From: Vanessa cardui
Lineage: Eukaryota; Arthropoda; Insecta; Lepidoptera; Nymphalidae
DNA: 64,000 nt
Direction of reading: 5' to 3'
Assembly: GCF_905220365.1 (NCBI RefSeq)
Contig: NC_061130.1
Coordinates: 1,619,501 to 1,683,500 of the forward strand
A program made the translations under genes and the position numbers. The notes below the pieces were generated by a model that did no database searches, was not told where the DNA came from, and was given only the letters and a program-made list of their open reading frames with translations. The first letter of the stretch is position 1. The number at the start of each line of letters is the position of its first letter. Of the stretch, positions 1 to 10,945 are shown in pieces.

Positions 1-94
1 AGCTTCATCGTGGAACATGGCGTACACGATCTCGTCACAAAAGGATCCTTCAAGGTCTTACCAGTGGTTCCTCAAATCATAATACCGATCAAAA
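1..94 (+). CDS. PACRG: PACRG, internal exon (clipped by the window edge)
   Basis: The exon is open in frame 1 from base 1 and starts SFIVEHGVHDLVTKGSFKVL. It continues with a PVVPQIIIPIK stretch typical of PACRG proteins, where an HD..L....K.LPV.PQ.IIPIK motif lies in the middle of the helical-repeat domain. PACRG is a cilium/flagellum protein of the inner junction of doublet microtubules (family knowledge). A GTAAGT donor begins at 95. The exon ends one base into a codon, and that base joins the first two bases of the next exon to make Asn, which conserves the family's IK-N-A-L junction. The 5' part of the gene lies outside the window. Confidence 0.93.
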
Positions 95-1248
95 GTAAGT
101 CAAATAATTATCCTTAAATTATATCATGTGAAAATGAAATTAAATTATATAAAATGAAATACTTTTGACGTTGGACGTTCTACCTTAGTCATATAAGAAG
201 TTAAAAATTAAAAAGAAATGCTAAACTTAAGCAACTCCCTGAAATTAGCTGGTTCTTCTCAGTTGTAGTTTTTACTTTGGCTATTAATTTGGTTAATAAA
301 TAAAAATATATCGTAATAGAATAAATATAATTTAATAATACTTACTCACTTATTTGGAAAGGAAATCCTTCATGGACGTAAGCCAAACCAAGTTGTCCAA
401 AAAATCTGACTGAAATATATATAAATATATGCATGTATGATATTTTTTAGCCAAGACTGTTATTGATTATAATCAATAATTAAATAAGTACATAAAATTA
501 ATGAGTTTATCGTGCCAAATTTCTAAATGAAATTCTGGCTTTAGAAATACGTAATCTGGAATTTTCCAAAAGAATGGCTTTCACCGGTAATGATTCATCA
601 CGTTCAATAACACATACAAAAACGGAGCCAGAACTGAAATAGGAGATATTCAATATTCGTAAATTCGCAGCACATTTTTTGAGAGATCACTGCCAGACAT
701 GCAACTTGATATTCCTTATTCAGGTGGAATAACGCAGAGTGAAAAATAATCAAACAGCTTCTAATTTCCAGATTAAACGTGTAAAACGATCACTCGGTAT
801 TCGATTTCATTCGAGTTTTGATTCGATATATTTCTGATGGGATTGAAAATATGTTTACGGGCTTCGAATAAAGGAATTTAGTTGAACATATCGATGCAAT
901 TTATCGATTTATTGTAATGAATTTAGAGTAACAGTTTCGAAAATAATCTACGACATTATGTATGGAAACATATTACTTCGTGAAATCGTTGATGAAAATA
1001 TTTGAAAGCCCAGTATTTACACGTTGAATAATAATGTATTTATAAGCACCGATGCGTTAATGATCACGAGAGGTCAATTTTAAACATAATTTGATTTAAA
1101 AAACATTCATAATATTCCAATAATTTTATAACGTGATCTACAGGAAATGATAATTTACTTAGTTAATTAAATTTTAAATAAATAACATTAAATTCATATA
1201 TGATATTTGCACAACATATTTCCATTAACAATAACCGTGTTTGTTCAG
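95..1248 (+). other. PACRG intron (about 1.15 kb), no recognisable repeats
   Basis: This AT-rich intron runs from a GTAAGT donor at 95 to a TTTGTTCAG acceptor ending at 1248. I saw none of the window's repeat families in it and no other exon-like segment. Confidence 0.8.
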
Positions 1249-1398
1249 ATGCTCTGGCAACAAAGCGACCTTCGGTTCTCTGCCATGCTCTCAAGTGCAT
1301 ACAAATGCTCGTAACAGGGTGCGACAGGGTCGGCGAGGCGCTCGTCCCCTACTACAGGCAGATATTACCCACTCTGAACCTCTTCAAAGACAGGAATC
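1249..1398 (+). CDS. PACRG: PACRG, penultimate coding exon
   Basis: It starts after a TTTGTTCAG acceptor, completes the split Asn codon and reads ALATKRPSVLCHALKCIQML, then VTGCDRVGEALVPYYRQILP and TLNLFKDRN. The VGEALVPYYRQILP block is the strongest PACRG signature in the window. The exon ends before a GTTAGT donor at 1399, one base into a codon. Without the splice the frame would hit TAG immediately (1401), which supports the donor. Each residue block aligns in order with the vertebrate protein as I know it, so the identification is confident. Confidence 0.95.
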
Positions 1399-1596
1399 GT
1401 TAGTATTGTAATCATTTTCAACTGTCTTATTTTATAAGTGATCATTTCGTTAATCTATTTCGTCGTCTGAGTGAATTGTTTCTACGTTTAGAAAAATATT
1501 TTGCGTATCGTTCATTATATTGGAACATTATTCTAATTCTAGTTAAATCATTTAGTATTCATCAGCCTTTTAATTAGTGATTTCATTTATTTATAA

Positions 1597-1806
1597 GTGC
1601 TTTATTTGTGTTTATAATTCATCTCGTGCTCGGCTGTGAAGGAAAACATCGTGAGGAAACTTGAATGTGCCTAATTTCATCGAAATTCTGACACATGTGT
1701 ATTCAACCAAACCGCATTGGAACAGCGTGGTGGATTATGTTCCAAACCCTCTCCTTAATGGAAGAGGAGGCCTTATCCCAGCAGTGGGAAATTTACAGGC
1801 TGTTAC
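1597..1806 (+). repeat. SINE-A, 5'-truncated copy
   Basis: It has the family body: ATTCATCTCGTGCTCGGC, then GAAAACATCGTGAGGAAAC, then the GGAACAGCGTGGTGGA block, then CCAGCAGTGGGAAATTTACA at the 3' end. The tRNA-like head is missing. Confidence 0.85.
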
Positions 1807-1984
1807 TTTACATTACTTTTTTCATTTTTGGCCATTCATGATTTCAGTACAGCTACCCATCATTTGTACGGTATTAATGTATCGTTTATATTTACATAAT
1901 AGACACAGAGCATGGATGACATATCCATCAATCTTGGTACATGTATCAAATTGACGCGTTCATAACGTCAGATATTGTTTTCAG

Positions 1985-2175
1985 TCTAATAGACTCGTCG
2001 GGGCGCTCGAGTAGATTAATTATACTCGTCGTCGGGACAACGATGCGAAATTCGGGCGCGTCACGGCTTCACAGCGTCACCGCGACCTGACACCCGACCG
2101 CATTGTTACAGGAATTCTGCGCGCTCCGATCTCGTGTTACCTTCGCTTTGTTGACTTGCGACTGCTATGCCGTAG
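1985..2175. other. GC-rich unique patch inside the PACRG intron
   Basis: This segment is rich in CpG (TCGTCGGGGCGCTCGAG, GTCGTCGGGACAACG, GGGCGCGTCACGG) and stands out from the AT-rich surroundings. It matches none of the repeat families here. It could be an internal promoter or enhancer, or an unrecognised old element. Confidence 0.25.
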
Positions 2176-2284
2176 ATTCTGTGATTCGGTACAATTGTAT
2201 AACTCTTGTCGTATCTCGTTGATACGTCCAGTCGTTGTTTTTCAGTGTTGTTCATGATTAATTATATGACTACAAGTTTTTGCC

Positions 2285-2440
2285 TCGTGTTTTAGGGGTT
2301 TAGTTGTCATGTGTTAGGCAATAAAAGTAGCCTATGTCCTTACGTGGAGTTCAAACTTGCTTCATACCAAATTTCATCAAAATTCAGTTTAGCGGTTTGG
2401 TAGTGAATAGCGACAAACGGACAGACTATTAAGAAATGAA
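2285..2440 (-). mobile_element. Helitron-like element E, decayed
   Basis: It matches the better copies at 9481 and 49477 through TTGTCATGTGTTAGGCA, GTAGCCTATGTCCTTAC and CATACCAAATTTCATCAAAA. Neither end is intact. Confidence 0.6.
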
Positions 2441-2529
2441 ATACTAGAATTACGTTTACGAAGCTTACAAATCACTTGATTTCACTTCACTTGATTGTTT
2501 AATTATTTGTCTTTAATTATTGTATATTT

Positions 2530-2750
2530 GACGACCTTCGTGGTTGAGTAGTTTGTACACCGGTTTTAATGGGTACGCCACATCGATGTCCGGTTCGAAT
2601 CCCGGCTGAGTCGATGCAGAAAATTAATTACTTTTCTATGTTGTATTGGGTCTGTTTGTTTGTGGTACCGTCGTTACTTCTGATTTTCTTTAACGCAAGC
2701 TACTTCATTGGGATCAGAGTAATGAATGTGATGTTGTCCAAAATAAATAT
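2530..2750 (+). repeat. SINE-B (tRNA-headed), copy 1
   Basis: The head contains GGTTCGAATCCCGGC, a good Pol III B box, after a TGGTTGAGTAGT A-box-like segment. The body has TCTATGTTGTATTGGGTCTG and ATTGGGATCAGAGTAATG, and it ends GATGTTGTCC. The same body recurs at 4100, 8196, 9247, 26572 and 53738. Confidence 0.88.
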
Positions 2751-2926
2751 TCATTTTGAACAAATTAGTGAATTCTTTACTAAGAATGCGTCAACTGGTG
2801 CGCAAGTTTGTTGTGTTTCACGCCTTCTCATTTCTCGCGTTGTCAAATAGTTGCGGTCGAGGTTTCAGCCGTCTCCGTCGTCGTTTTGCTCCGTTTGTTT
2901 TAGCCGGCTAATGTTTTGCAAATTAC

Positions 2927-2966
2927 GTAAAGTATGACACAACTTAGATGTAGCATCGGCAAATTG
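2927..2966 (+). repeat. Stray MITE terminal repeat
   Basis: It reads AGTATGACACAACTTAGATG and continues TAGCATCGGCAAATT, the same terminal sequence as the MITE that begins about 150 bp downstream. The MITE's right end may pair with either copy. Confidence 0.6.
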
Positions 2967-3084
2967 TACAAAAAACAAAAAAATATAAATACCTCCTTTA
3001 GCAAATATAAAAGTGATGTTCTATAGATTGACATTATCGTTAGTTAATCTGGTATAGAAATATCTACGTGTATCGTACTACGAT

Positions 3085-3398
3085 ACAACTTAGATGTAGC
3101 ATCGGCAAAATTCGTAAAACCGATCACATCCGAATTAAGTACGCTATACCAAATTATCAATATTTATTTTTTATGTGAATTTGATCTTAACACAAACGGT
3201 ATAACAAATATCATATGATCGTACATATTCGTCAATTTGACACGTCGATTTACATGCACTTATTTTCTCTAACGCGAGAATCTATAGCGACGAATAGCGT
3301 CGAATGGCGCAAAAGGAAGCTATTTCTTTTGGTTGTATAAATCGGCAGTAATCGATTTGATGAACTTTGCCGATGCTACATCTAAGTTGTGTCGCACT
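3085..3398 (+). mobile_element. MITE M, copy 1
   Basis: The left arm ACAACTTAGATGTAGCATCG (3085 on) is the inverse of TTGCCGATGCTACATCTAAG (3367 on). The interior (CCGATCACATCCGAATTAAG, then GTCAATTTGACACGTCGA) recurs at 21970 and, inverted, at 41216. There is no coding capacity. TA dinucleotides at the element borders fit a Tc1/mariner-type non-autonomous element, but the family assignment is inference. Confidence 0.75.
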
Positions 3399-3789
3399 AT
3401 ACCTGCGTCTGTTTACAAGTCATTCCCTTGTTCTAAATCACAAACAACATTCGCTCTTTTAGAGCCACTTTCGTATGTTGTCTGCTTTTTACATTTTTTG
3501 GCTTTCCTCGCTACTTCTCGAAATGTATAATAAGCTCTTTGTTAATATGTCTTTGTTACTTTTTTAAAATGTACGACATTGTTTATTTTAATAAACTAGT
3601 TTAAATTTGCTTTTTAAAACTTGATATGTATGTTGTTTTTACTATTTTTTTTATAATATCACCATTAGTAGTAAGTAGTACAAGATATGCTTTTGTTTGT
3701 TTTTTAGTACAATTGTTAGTTAAAAGGCTGTAAGATAGTTTGCACCTGCAAGTTTAGACATGGGTAATAGATAATACTTCATCGTCAAT

Positions 3790-4083
3790 TTTTTTATGGT
3801 ATAGGTTGGCGGACGAGCATATGAGCCACGTTATGGTAAGTGGTCACCATCACCCATAGACAATGACACTGTAAGAAATATTAACTGTTCCTTACATTGT
3901 CAATGTGCCACCAACCTTAGAAACTGAGATGTTATGTCCCTTATGCCTGTAGTTACACTGGCTCACTCATCCTTCAAACCGGAACACAACAATACTGAAT
4001 ACTGTTATTTGGCGGTAGAATAACTGATGAGTAGGTGGTACCTACCCAGACGGGCTGGCACAAAGCCCTACCACCGAGCTACA
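3790..4083 (-). mobile_element. Family C retroposon, near full length
   Basis: On the + strand it begins with a T-rich tract and GGTATAGGTTGGCGGACGAG, then GGTAAGTGGTCACCATCACC, and ends in GGCACAAAGCCCTACCACCG. Since the T-tract is the poly(A) end, the element is on the minus strand. It has no ORF. Confidence 0.85.
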
Positions 4084-4099
4084 CCACTCAATATTCAAT

Positions 4100-4321
4100 T
4101 AGTCAAGTAGTCGAGTAGTGAGGACACCGGTTCTCATCGGTACGCTACTCCGTGGTCCCGGGTTCGATTCCCGGCCGAGTCGATGTAGAAAATCCATTAG
4201 TTTTCTATTTTGTCTTGGGCCTGGATGTTTGTGATACCATCGTTACCTCTGATTTTCCATAAAACAAGTGCTTTAGCTACTTACATTGGTATCAGAGTAA
4301 TGTATGTCATGTTGTCTTAAA
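4100..4321 (+). repeat. SINE-B, copy 2
   Basis: TCCCGGGTTCGATTCCCGGC gives a nearly ideal Pol III B box and T-arm. The body ends ATGTATGTCATGTTGTCTTA. It lies directly after the family C copy and 130 bp before the last PACRG exon. Confidence 0.88.
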
Positions 4322-4450
4322 AAGAAATGGTTGTTACTGTACATCATGATTAGTTAATCCAGTATTTATTTGAGAATTGCTTGACAATAGCAACAATAAA
4401 TTCCAATATTGCTATGTCTTAGATATTTATATTTGTTTCATAATTTATAG

Positions 4451-4611
4451 GTAATATGGGATCTGGAATAGACCATACGACGACTCGTGGTGAGAACGTT
4501 GCAGATTTAATTGAAGATACACTGCAGATCCTGGAGCGCTACGGCGGACCGGACGCATTTATCAACATCAAGTATATGATACCAACATATGAATCTTGTG
4601 TATTGAATTAG
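4451..4611 (+). CDS. PACRG: PACRG, last coding exon
   Basis: After a TTTATAG acceptor it completes a split Arg codon and reads NMGSGIDHTTTRGENVADLI, then EDTLQILERYGGPDAFINIK, then YMIPTYESCVLN and a TAG stop (4609-4611). The family's C-terminus has the same ERYGG..AFINIKY..PTYESC.LN ending, so the gene is complete at the 3' end. The three exons together encode about 134 residues, roughly the C-terminal half of the family's usual length. No frame break is seen, so the gene looks functional. Confidence 0.96.
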
Positions 4612-5749
4612 ACTGCGTTTTCCTTTATTTATATTTACCTCATGGAATTATTATTTTTTAAAACAAAATTGAACTATTGTTTTGTAATTCGTTATTATGT
4701 TAATAAAGTTTTTGTTTTGCCTTCAAGTTTTTTCTCAATTGACTATTTAATTGTGTAATTGCTTTTCTGTGTATTCTTGTTCGATTCAGTTATTTATATA
4801 TGTTATTTAGTAATTTTTGGCATCTTTTTAATCAGCTGAAAGTAGATAATACAATACGAGTATAATGAGAGTACTTGGTAGTAATATCAAAATAATCGCT
4901 TTTTACTAATTGCATAATTTATGTATGTTTGTACACGGTACGTAAAACAACAAAAATAGTGTACCTGTCTGTCCGTTTGTCAGGAACAGACGAAGCAATT
5001 TTTGCAGGTCTTTTACTGAAAGATAGCTGATGTAATATGTAGTGACGAATTCGTAGACACAGTTAGTTTTATAATTCGAATGCACAGAAATATGTATTGC
5101 AATTATACGTGTGATGTATATTATGTATAGGAACTGTAGTTACATTTAAAAATGGGCTCTCCTTGCAATGTTTCGATGTAGGATGCCGTAAAGATGGATC
5201 GCTAAAACACCGCAACTGAATTAAAATTCCGCGCCCTTAGAATTTGTAAGCGGGCGTAAGAATTAATGAAAGCTAAGGAATAATTGAGCTCATTCATTTT
5301 AATACTCATTTAATTATTTGTTGATTTTTTTTTGTACGTTACGTTTGAGGTTTTATATATTGTTTAATGTTACACAAATTTATGTATTGGTTATGTTTAT
5401 TAAAAATAATTTTAAATTATCTGTATTTTATTTCATAATGCCACTGTGAAGTTTCATTGTTTGTTAATATGAAGGGCTCATGAGTATTAGGCTCTTAATC
5501 GATTTTTTTTTTTTCGTTTAATGATTTTCGATAAAATTTGCAATGTAGGACATTTCATCACTAAAAGTAAAATTGGGACGCTTATTTATATTTAGTATTT
5601 ATTTTATAAATAAATATTTATGGTCCACGAGATTGTCACATTACAATTTTATAACCTATAGAACAGACAGTGATGTGAGTTAATTAGTAATTTACGTATT
5701 CATATGGTATTAGGCATTACTCTTTCGACCCGTTCTATAAATATTTGTA
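4612..5749. other. PACRG 3' flank, no further gene
   Basis: AT-rich DNA. A truncated Helitron-like piece at 4925-5160 matches the element at 49963 (TACACGGTACGTAAAACAAC, CTGTCTGTCCGTTTGTC, AGATAGCTGATGTAATATG). I see nothing else. Confidence 0.6.
4702..4707 (+). other. Poly(A) signal of PACRG (AATAAA)
   Basis: AATAAA lies about 90 bp after the PACRG stop, followed by a T-rich stretch. It is the first such hexamer after the stop. Confidence 0.65.
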
Positions 5750-5885
5750 TATGAAATTGTCAAAAGGAAAACATTGTGCAAAAACCTACACGTGGTAGAT
5801 GAGAATCTGCCACGTGTATCCAGCACACATTTGAGCAGCGAGGTTAATGAACTCCAAACTTCTAAAAAAAGCAGAGAAGTCCTCT
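5750..5885 (+). repeat. SINE-A, very decayed fragment
   Basis: GGAAAACATTGTGCAAAAAC, ATCTGCCACGTGTATCC and GAGCAGCGAGGTTAATGAAC follow the family order with many differences. Confidence 0.5.
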
Positions 5886-7957
5886 TTCTATTAGAGTGAC
5901 GTAATGACGTTGTTACTATATAATGTCTACGATAGACTATCATCTAAGTCTATATAGTATATTTAGCTTTTGTCAATCGTTAATTTCTAACGGGCAGAAA
6001 TTCGCATCCGAACACAGTTATGCCGCCATGATTAGATATGGACCGCTTTCACCTCTGGGGAGCGTCAAGTCAATATTTAGATCAGGCAAAGCAATTTACA
6101 GGCTTTGGAGCGGAATCCCGCTATGCATGCATATAATTTGCATTACAAGTTACTTCAGTTTTGGACATAGCGTATGCTAAGGATTGCTTCACACGAGATT
6201 ATACTTTTTATTACTTTGTAATTACTTGTATTGATAGTCGATCAATATAATCGTTATAAAATCTCTATTGCTTGACGCTAATCAATACATGTGAAGTGTT
6301 AAGGCTATGAGTAAGTTTACTTGAGTTACCAACAATCTTGTATATTGATAGATAGCTGCGCATATAAAAACAGTTATTAATTTTAAAGGCTTCTGCAGAA
6401 AAATTACTAATTACTAACAATTTAAACAAATTAATTATATTGAGAGAGGAAATCGGTAATAAAGTCCTAAAAAACTTTTTATTAAATGCGAAGATGCGCG
6501 GGGGACCCACTAGTCTATACAAAACATCAATTCTTCATATTTTTATTGATTTGAAAAATAAATGAGCAGTATTTCAGGCATCTGTTGTTGTTGTTTTCAA
6601 AGCATAGCTAGTGTTAGGAATATTTTTTTATTTATTTACCGGTTAATATTTAGAATGGGATCAGTCAGCAATATTATAATTGGACTAGTTTAATGATATA
6701 TAAGATATGTGTAAAATAACGCATGAGGAACGAGCTATGAGCATAATTCGGTGTTTGAAATTTCATTTCATATTCATATTCTACCTCTATCAGGTAGACT
6801 TACCATTGACATGTTTCGATTGGAAGGATGTGTAACGGCTGGCACAAGGAACATAACATCTTAGTTCCCAATATGAGTGGAACATATGTGTTGCAAGGAA
6901 TCATTAGTATTTTTTATAGTGTAAAATTAAACTGACTTAACTACATTATCAAATCGTATTGCATTAAGAATAAGAATCAATATTCAACGTCAATATTATA
7001 TAATAATTACAAGTTTTGGAATTTTTTTTTAAAATAAATATCATATATTAAATGCAAGGCAAGGTAAATATTAATATAGGTTGAGGATCACCGGTTCCAG
7101 AGTACATTTATCAGCTGGTCGCAGACGCTGGTTGGTTACGCGACACCTTTTTAGTCGCTAACATTTATAACCAGAGAACGCAGATGTGACGTTAACTGGA
7201 ACTGAACAAAATATGCGCTTGAAATGTTTATAATATAATGTCGCTAACGATTTTTATAAAACGTAAATTAAAGACATAATAATAAAATTGCATGGACTTT
7301 TATATTTTCTATAACATCTATTACTTAAAAGTAGCGTTGAGTTATGGATAAAAACTTAGCCGTAACAGTTGATTTTTTAAAGTTTTTAGTCTGTGGCACG
7401 TGTATATAGACTACAGAGTAGATCAATCACTCCGGATGCGACAACTAAAATATAAAACAAACTATGAATATATGAAACATATTCTGTGGAGATAATATTT
7501 TTTTCTATTTTTGAAATTGGAACATTGTAAAGTTTTCAGCCTAAATCACTTAACACATAAAACCTTCTTGCTTGAAACAAAAATTCTATATCATATCTAG
7601 TTTGCATATAGATACATCTTTGTCGAGTCCACAGACTCAAATAATTTATCTTAGGAGCAATCAAGACGGTAATTTTAGTGAAGAGTGCGCTCCGAAACTA
7701 TTCCAGCCTTAAGCTTCATTGTTCCAAAGGAAAATCAGTTTTTATACTAGTTTTTATAGTTTATTTTGAATTCCATTTGAGTCACATTCTATGACATTAT
7801 TTTTATGAAATACCCTCAACCCTCTCGTTCTCACCTGTGGCTTGTGGCTGTGGAGAATATGCTATTTTTCATTGATGACCGTTTAATCAGTATAGACTTC
7901 AAAGTGTCACAAAGAAACTTTCACATTCATTATATAGTTAGGATTTAATGTTTAATC

Positions 7958-7958
<1 letters not shown>
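5886..7958. other. No gene seen
   Basis: Mostly unique AT-rich DNA. A piece at 6820-6930 (GGCACAAGGAACATAACATC, TTAGTTCCCAATATGAGTGG) is a fragment of family C in + orientation. Confidence 0.5.
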
Positions 7959-8022
<64 letters not shown>

Positions 8023-8026
8023 TATA
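7959..8026. repeat. (TA)n microsatellite
   Basis: A nearly pure TA run of about 68 bp with one CA interruption. Confidence 0.97.
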
Positions 8027-8195
8027 AGATCATATCATTTGTTTGGTATTCTAAAGAACTAGATAAATAGCGAATGTATCATATAAAACAGTAAACTTTA
8101 ATTACGTAGCGAATATTCGGAGACTAAATTATATAAATGCTTCGAATTCAATCGAGTCTGAAAAGTTTGAATATTTATGTTGTAATAATATATAT

Positions 8196-8416
8196 GACAC
8201 AACATCAAATACATTACTCTGATCCCAATGTAAGTAGCTAAAGCACATGTGTTTTGGAAAATCAGAAGTAACGACCGTACCGCAAACATCCAGACCCAAG
8301 ACAACATAGAAAACTAATGATAATCTACATTGACTCGGTGGGGAATCGAACCCAGGACCTCGGAGTGGCGTACCCATGAGAATCGGTGTACACAACACTC
8401 GACCACGGGGGTGCGC
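8196..8416 (-). repeat. SINE-B, copy 3
   Basis: Inverted relative to copies 1 and 2: CATTACTCTGATCCCAATGT, then AAGCACATGTGTTTTGGAAA, then GGGGAATCGAACCCAGGACC (the inverse B box), ending CACTCGACCACGGGGGTG. Confidence 0.88.
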
Positions 8417-9246
8417 ATATAATAATAATTATACTAATGTTTTATTGGTTTACAATGCAACAGCCTTGTACCTTTTAAACTACAAACCTTCCAATCATTG
8501 TTTATATTTATTATATGTATTCTTTAATTAAAAATGATACAATGTTATTAATAAAGTAAATTCCTGTTATATCTATTTTGAATTCGCACGGATAATATTA
8601 TTACACTTTTAACATAATGAATTATTTATTATTAAATCTACATATTATATACGTATATATCGTTATCATATACAACGTGACATCTTTATCACTAACATTT
8701 TAAAAGAACATAAAAATAAACCGACACAATTAAAAAGTAACAACAATATTCTTCATTCTAATAACAAAGTGTTCAATCAAAAAAGTCGCATTGTACTACA
8801 ATAGCTACATATTTCAGCCGGACATAGAACGATATATTCAAACATTAAAGAAATCACTAAAACACTGAAAGTCACTGAGCACTATCTTTCGTTCCACGCA
8901 ATAAATGACGGTTGAAAAATTGCGCCGATTAATATAACACGACGACTGTAATGCCATATTTTTCATCATTATATGCTCATTAAAAGACAGGCACTGGCTC
9001 ACGGGGAAAGGGGAATCTGTAGACGGTAATAACTTATACAGTTGTATTTTAAATATCAATTTAGTTTTTGGTAATAAAAAGTATTTATAAATGAATTATA
9101 ATATTAATATAAACACGTAGAAATGTTCGGAAACTTATATCTATCTATATATATAGTTTTTGTTTGGACAAAAACCCGCAAAAATGGAAAATAAAATCTC
9201 AATAAATCCAGAGCATCGAAAAAGTTAAAAAATAAATAATAATAAA
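8417..9246. other. No gene seen
   Basis: AT-rich unique DNA between two SINE-B copies. I recognise no repeat or coding segment. Confidence 0.5.
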
Positions 9247-9473
9247 TATTGGACAACATCACATACATTACTCTGATCCCAATGTAGTAAGTAGCTGGAG
9301 CACTTGTGTTATAGAAAGCAGAAGTAACGACGGTACCACAAACACCCAGACCCAAGACAACATAGAAAACTATTGGTAATCTACATCGACTCGGCCGGGA
9401 ATCGAGCCCGGGACTTCGGAGTGGCGTACTCATGAAAACCGTTGTACACACTACTCGACCACGGAGGTCATCA
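9247..9473 (-). repeat. SINE-B, copy 4
   Basis: Same inverted body as the 8196 copy, with GGAATCGAGCCCGGGACTTC as the inverse B box and CTACTCGACCACGGAGGTCA at the end. Confidence 0.88.
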
Positions 9474-9480
9474 AGATGAA

Positions 9481-9681
9481 CTAGTTGTTACCCGCGAATT
9501 CGCACGCGTTTTTGGGTGTTGACTGACCTGTGCTAGGCAAAAAAGTAGCATGTATCCTTTTTTGGGGTTTAAGTTTGCTTCATACCAAATTTCATCAAAT
9601 TTAGTTCAGCGGTTTGGTCGTGAAATACTGATAGACAGACAGAAGGCAAAGTTACTTCCACATTTATAATATTATTATAGA
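9481..9681 (-). mobile_element. Helitron-like element E, complete copy
   Basis: On the + strand it runs A|CTAG (9481-9484) to GA|T (9680-9682). Read on the minus strand this is A|TC...CTAG|T, the exact Helitron end and target pattern. It has CATACCAAATTTCATCAAAT and a GACAGACAGA stretch, and no ORF. It sits 8 bp after a SINE-B. Confidence 0.8.
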
Positions 9682-10171
9682 TTTAAAGTTTGTTTTTTAA
9701 TATTTTCATAATGGATATAGAATTAGTGGACGATTTTTATTTTATTGAATAATTATATTTTTTTTATCAATTGGAGTGCTTGTATGAACTCTGACAAAAT
9801 TATAACTTTGTATAGATATACGAAAACTGTTTAAACAAAGTAGATCTTCACTAATAAACGAATGGTACACTTATAAAGTTTGCTCTTACGGAATATAAAT
9901 TGTGCTGCGATAAAACAGTCTTGATTTTATCTTGAATATCAAGACTTAATAACTTGATAGTAGAACGTTTATGTTTTTTTTTCATTAAGATTAACTTCCT
10001 ACGAGTTTATTAAAATAGGTGTACTCATTATATTTAATAAAAGTCTTTACATAAACCGGTGCAATAAAGAATAATATAAAACAAATATTAAATAAATAAT
10101 TTTCAGAGTATTGCGTTTGATGGCAGATCAGATTACTAGGTTTAAATATAAAATCTTCGATGTATTATTAG
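9682..10171. other. No gene seen
   Basis: AT-rich unique sequence only. Confidence 0.5.
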
Positions 10172-10405
10172 TCATTACATAGTTAAAAACAAAGTCGCTT
10201 ACCGCTGTCCCTATGTATGCTTAGATCATTAAAATTACTCAGCGGATTTTGATGCGGTTTTTAAATAGAGTGATTCGAGAGGAAGGTCTGTATATATGTT
10301 TGAGGTATGTAAATGGTATGTAATACAGCATAGTAAAGAAACACTGATAATTTTAGATTCTAATGTGATATACCAATTCTGTTTGTTCAAATAATTTAGT
10401 CGTTT
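10172..10405 (+). mobile_element. Helitron-like element H, 3'-truncated copy
   Basis: It starts TCATTACATAGTTAAAAACA and continues AAGTCGCTTACC, GATTTTGATGCGGTTTTT and GTAAAGAAACACTGATAATT, the inverse of the complete copy at 50595-50852. The CTAG end is missing. Confidence 0.7.
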
Positions 10406-10684
10406 AATGCTGATAGGATTGCAAATTATTAAAATTGCATTGAATTACGAAAGTTTTCTGAATCGTAATTTTCTTTCATTAGACAAAACAGCGGTTATAT
10501 TTAACAAGCAATAAATGTGGCTGCTACAGATTATATAAATCGCGTCGGTTGAGGTAGCTATCTAACACTTAAAACGGTTGCCTATTACAATGTTTCGTAA
10601 TACATGCTTAGCAGTACTATCCTGTAGAGATATCTTAATTTTGGATTTTATAACATGTCATACATTAAAACCAAACATTCAATA

Positions 10685-10892
10685 TCTTTTTTTTAAATGT
10701 AATATGTAGGCAGACGACGTAATGGGCTACCTGATGGTAACGTCCACAAACATCGGTTCTGCTAGAAATATAAAACATTCCTAACATCACAACAATACGC
10801 GGTTAATCTTGAGAGCTATGATATGATGTCCCCTGAAATACTAATATAACACTGGCTCACCCACTCTCCGAAATGGAAAACAACAATACCAA
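10685..10892 (-). repeat. Family C retroposon, diverged
   Basis: GGGCTACCTGATGGTAACGT, GCTATGATATGATGTCCCCT and CACTGGCTCACCCACTCTCC follow the family order with many changes. Confidence 0.6.
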
Positions 10893-10945
10893 GTATTGTT
10901 GTTTTCCTGTATCGTTGTTTTCCTGTATTGTTGTTTTCCTGTATT
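10893..10945. repeat. 16-bp tandem repeat, three units
   Basis: Units GTATTGTTGTTTTCCT, GTATCGTTGTTTTCCT and GTATTGTTGTTTTCCT lie head to tail. The first unit is the end of the family C copy (its AACAACAATAC segment region), so the array grew out of the retroposon. Confidence 0.9.

Larger units (their letters stand above)
1399..4450 (+). other. PACRG last intron (3.05 kb), filled with repeats
   Basis: The intron runs from a GTTAGT donor to a TTTATAG acceptor. It holds a truncated SINE-A (1597-1806), a decayed Helitron-like piece (2285-2440), two SINE-B copies, a MITE with an extra terminal-repeat fragment, and a family C retroposon. A GC-rich patch at about 1985-2170 does not match the repeats. 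Confidence 0.85.

Noticed and set aside
8098..9451. Minus frames at 8098-8398 and 9104-9451 with similar peptides
   Set aside because: The shared peptide comes from SINE-B copies 3 and 4 (the + strand copy at 2530 gives another). These are not protein genes.
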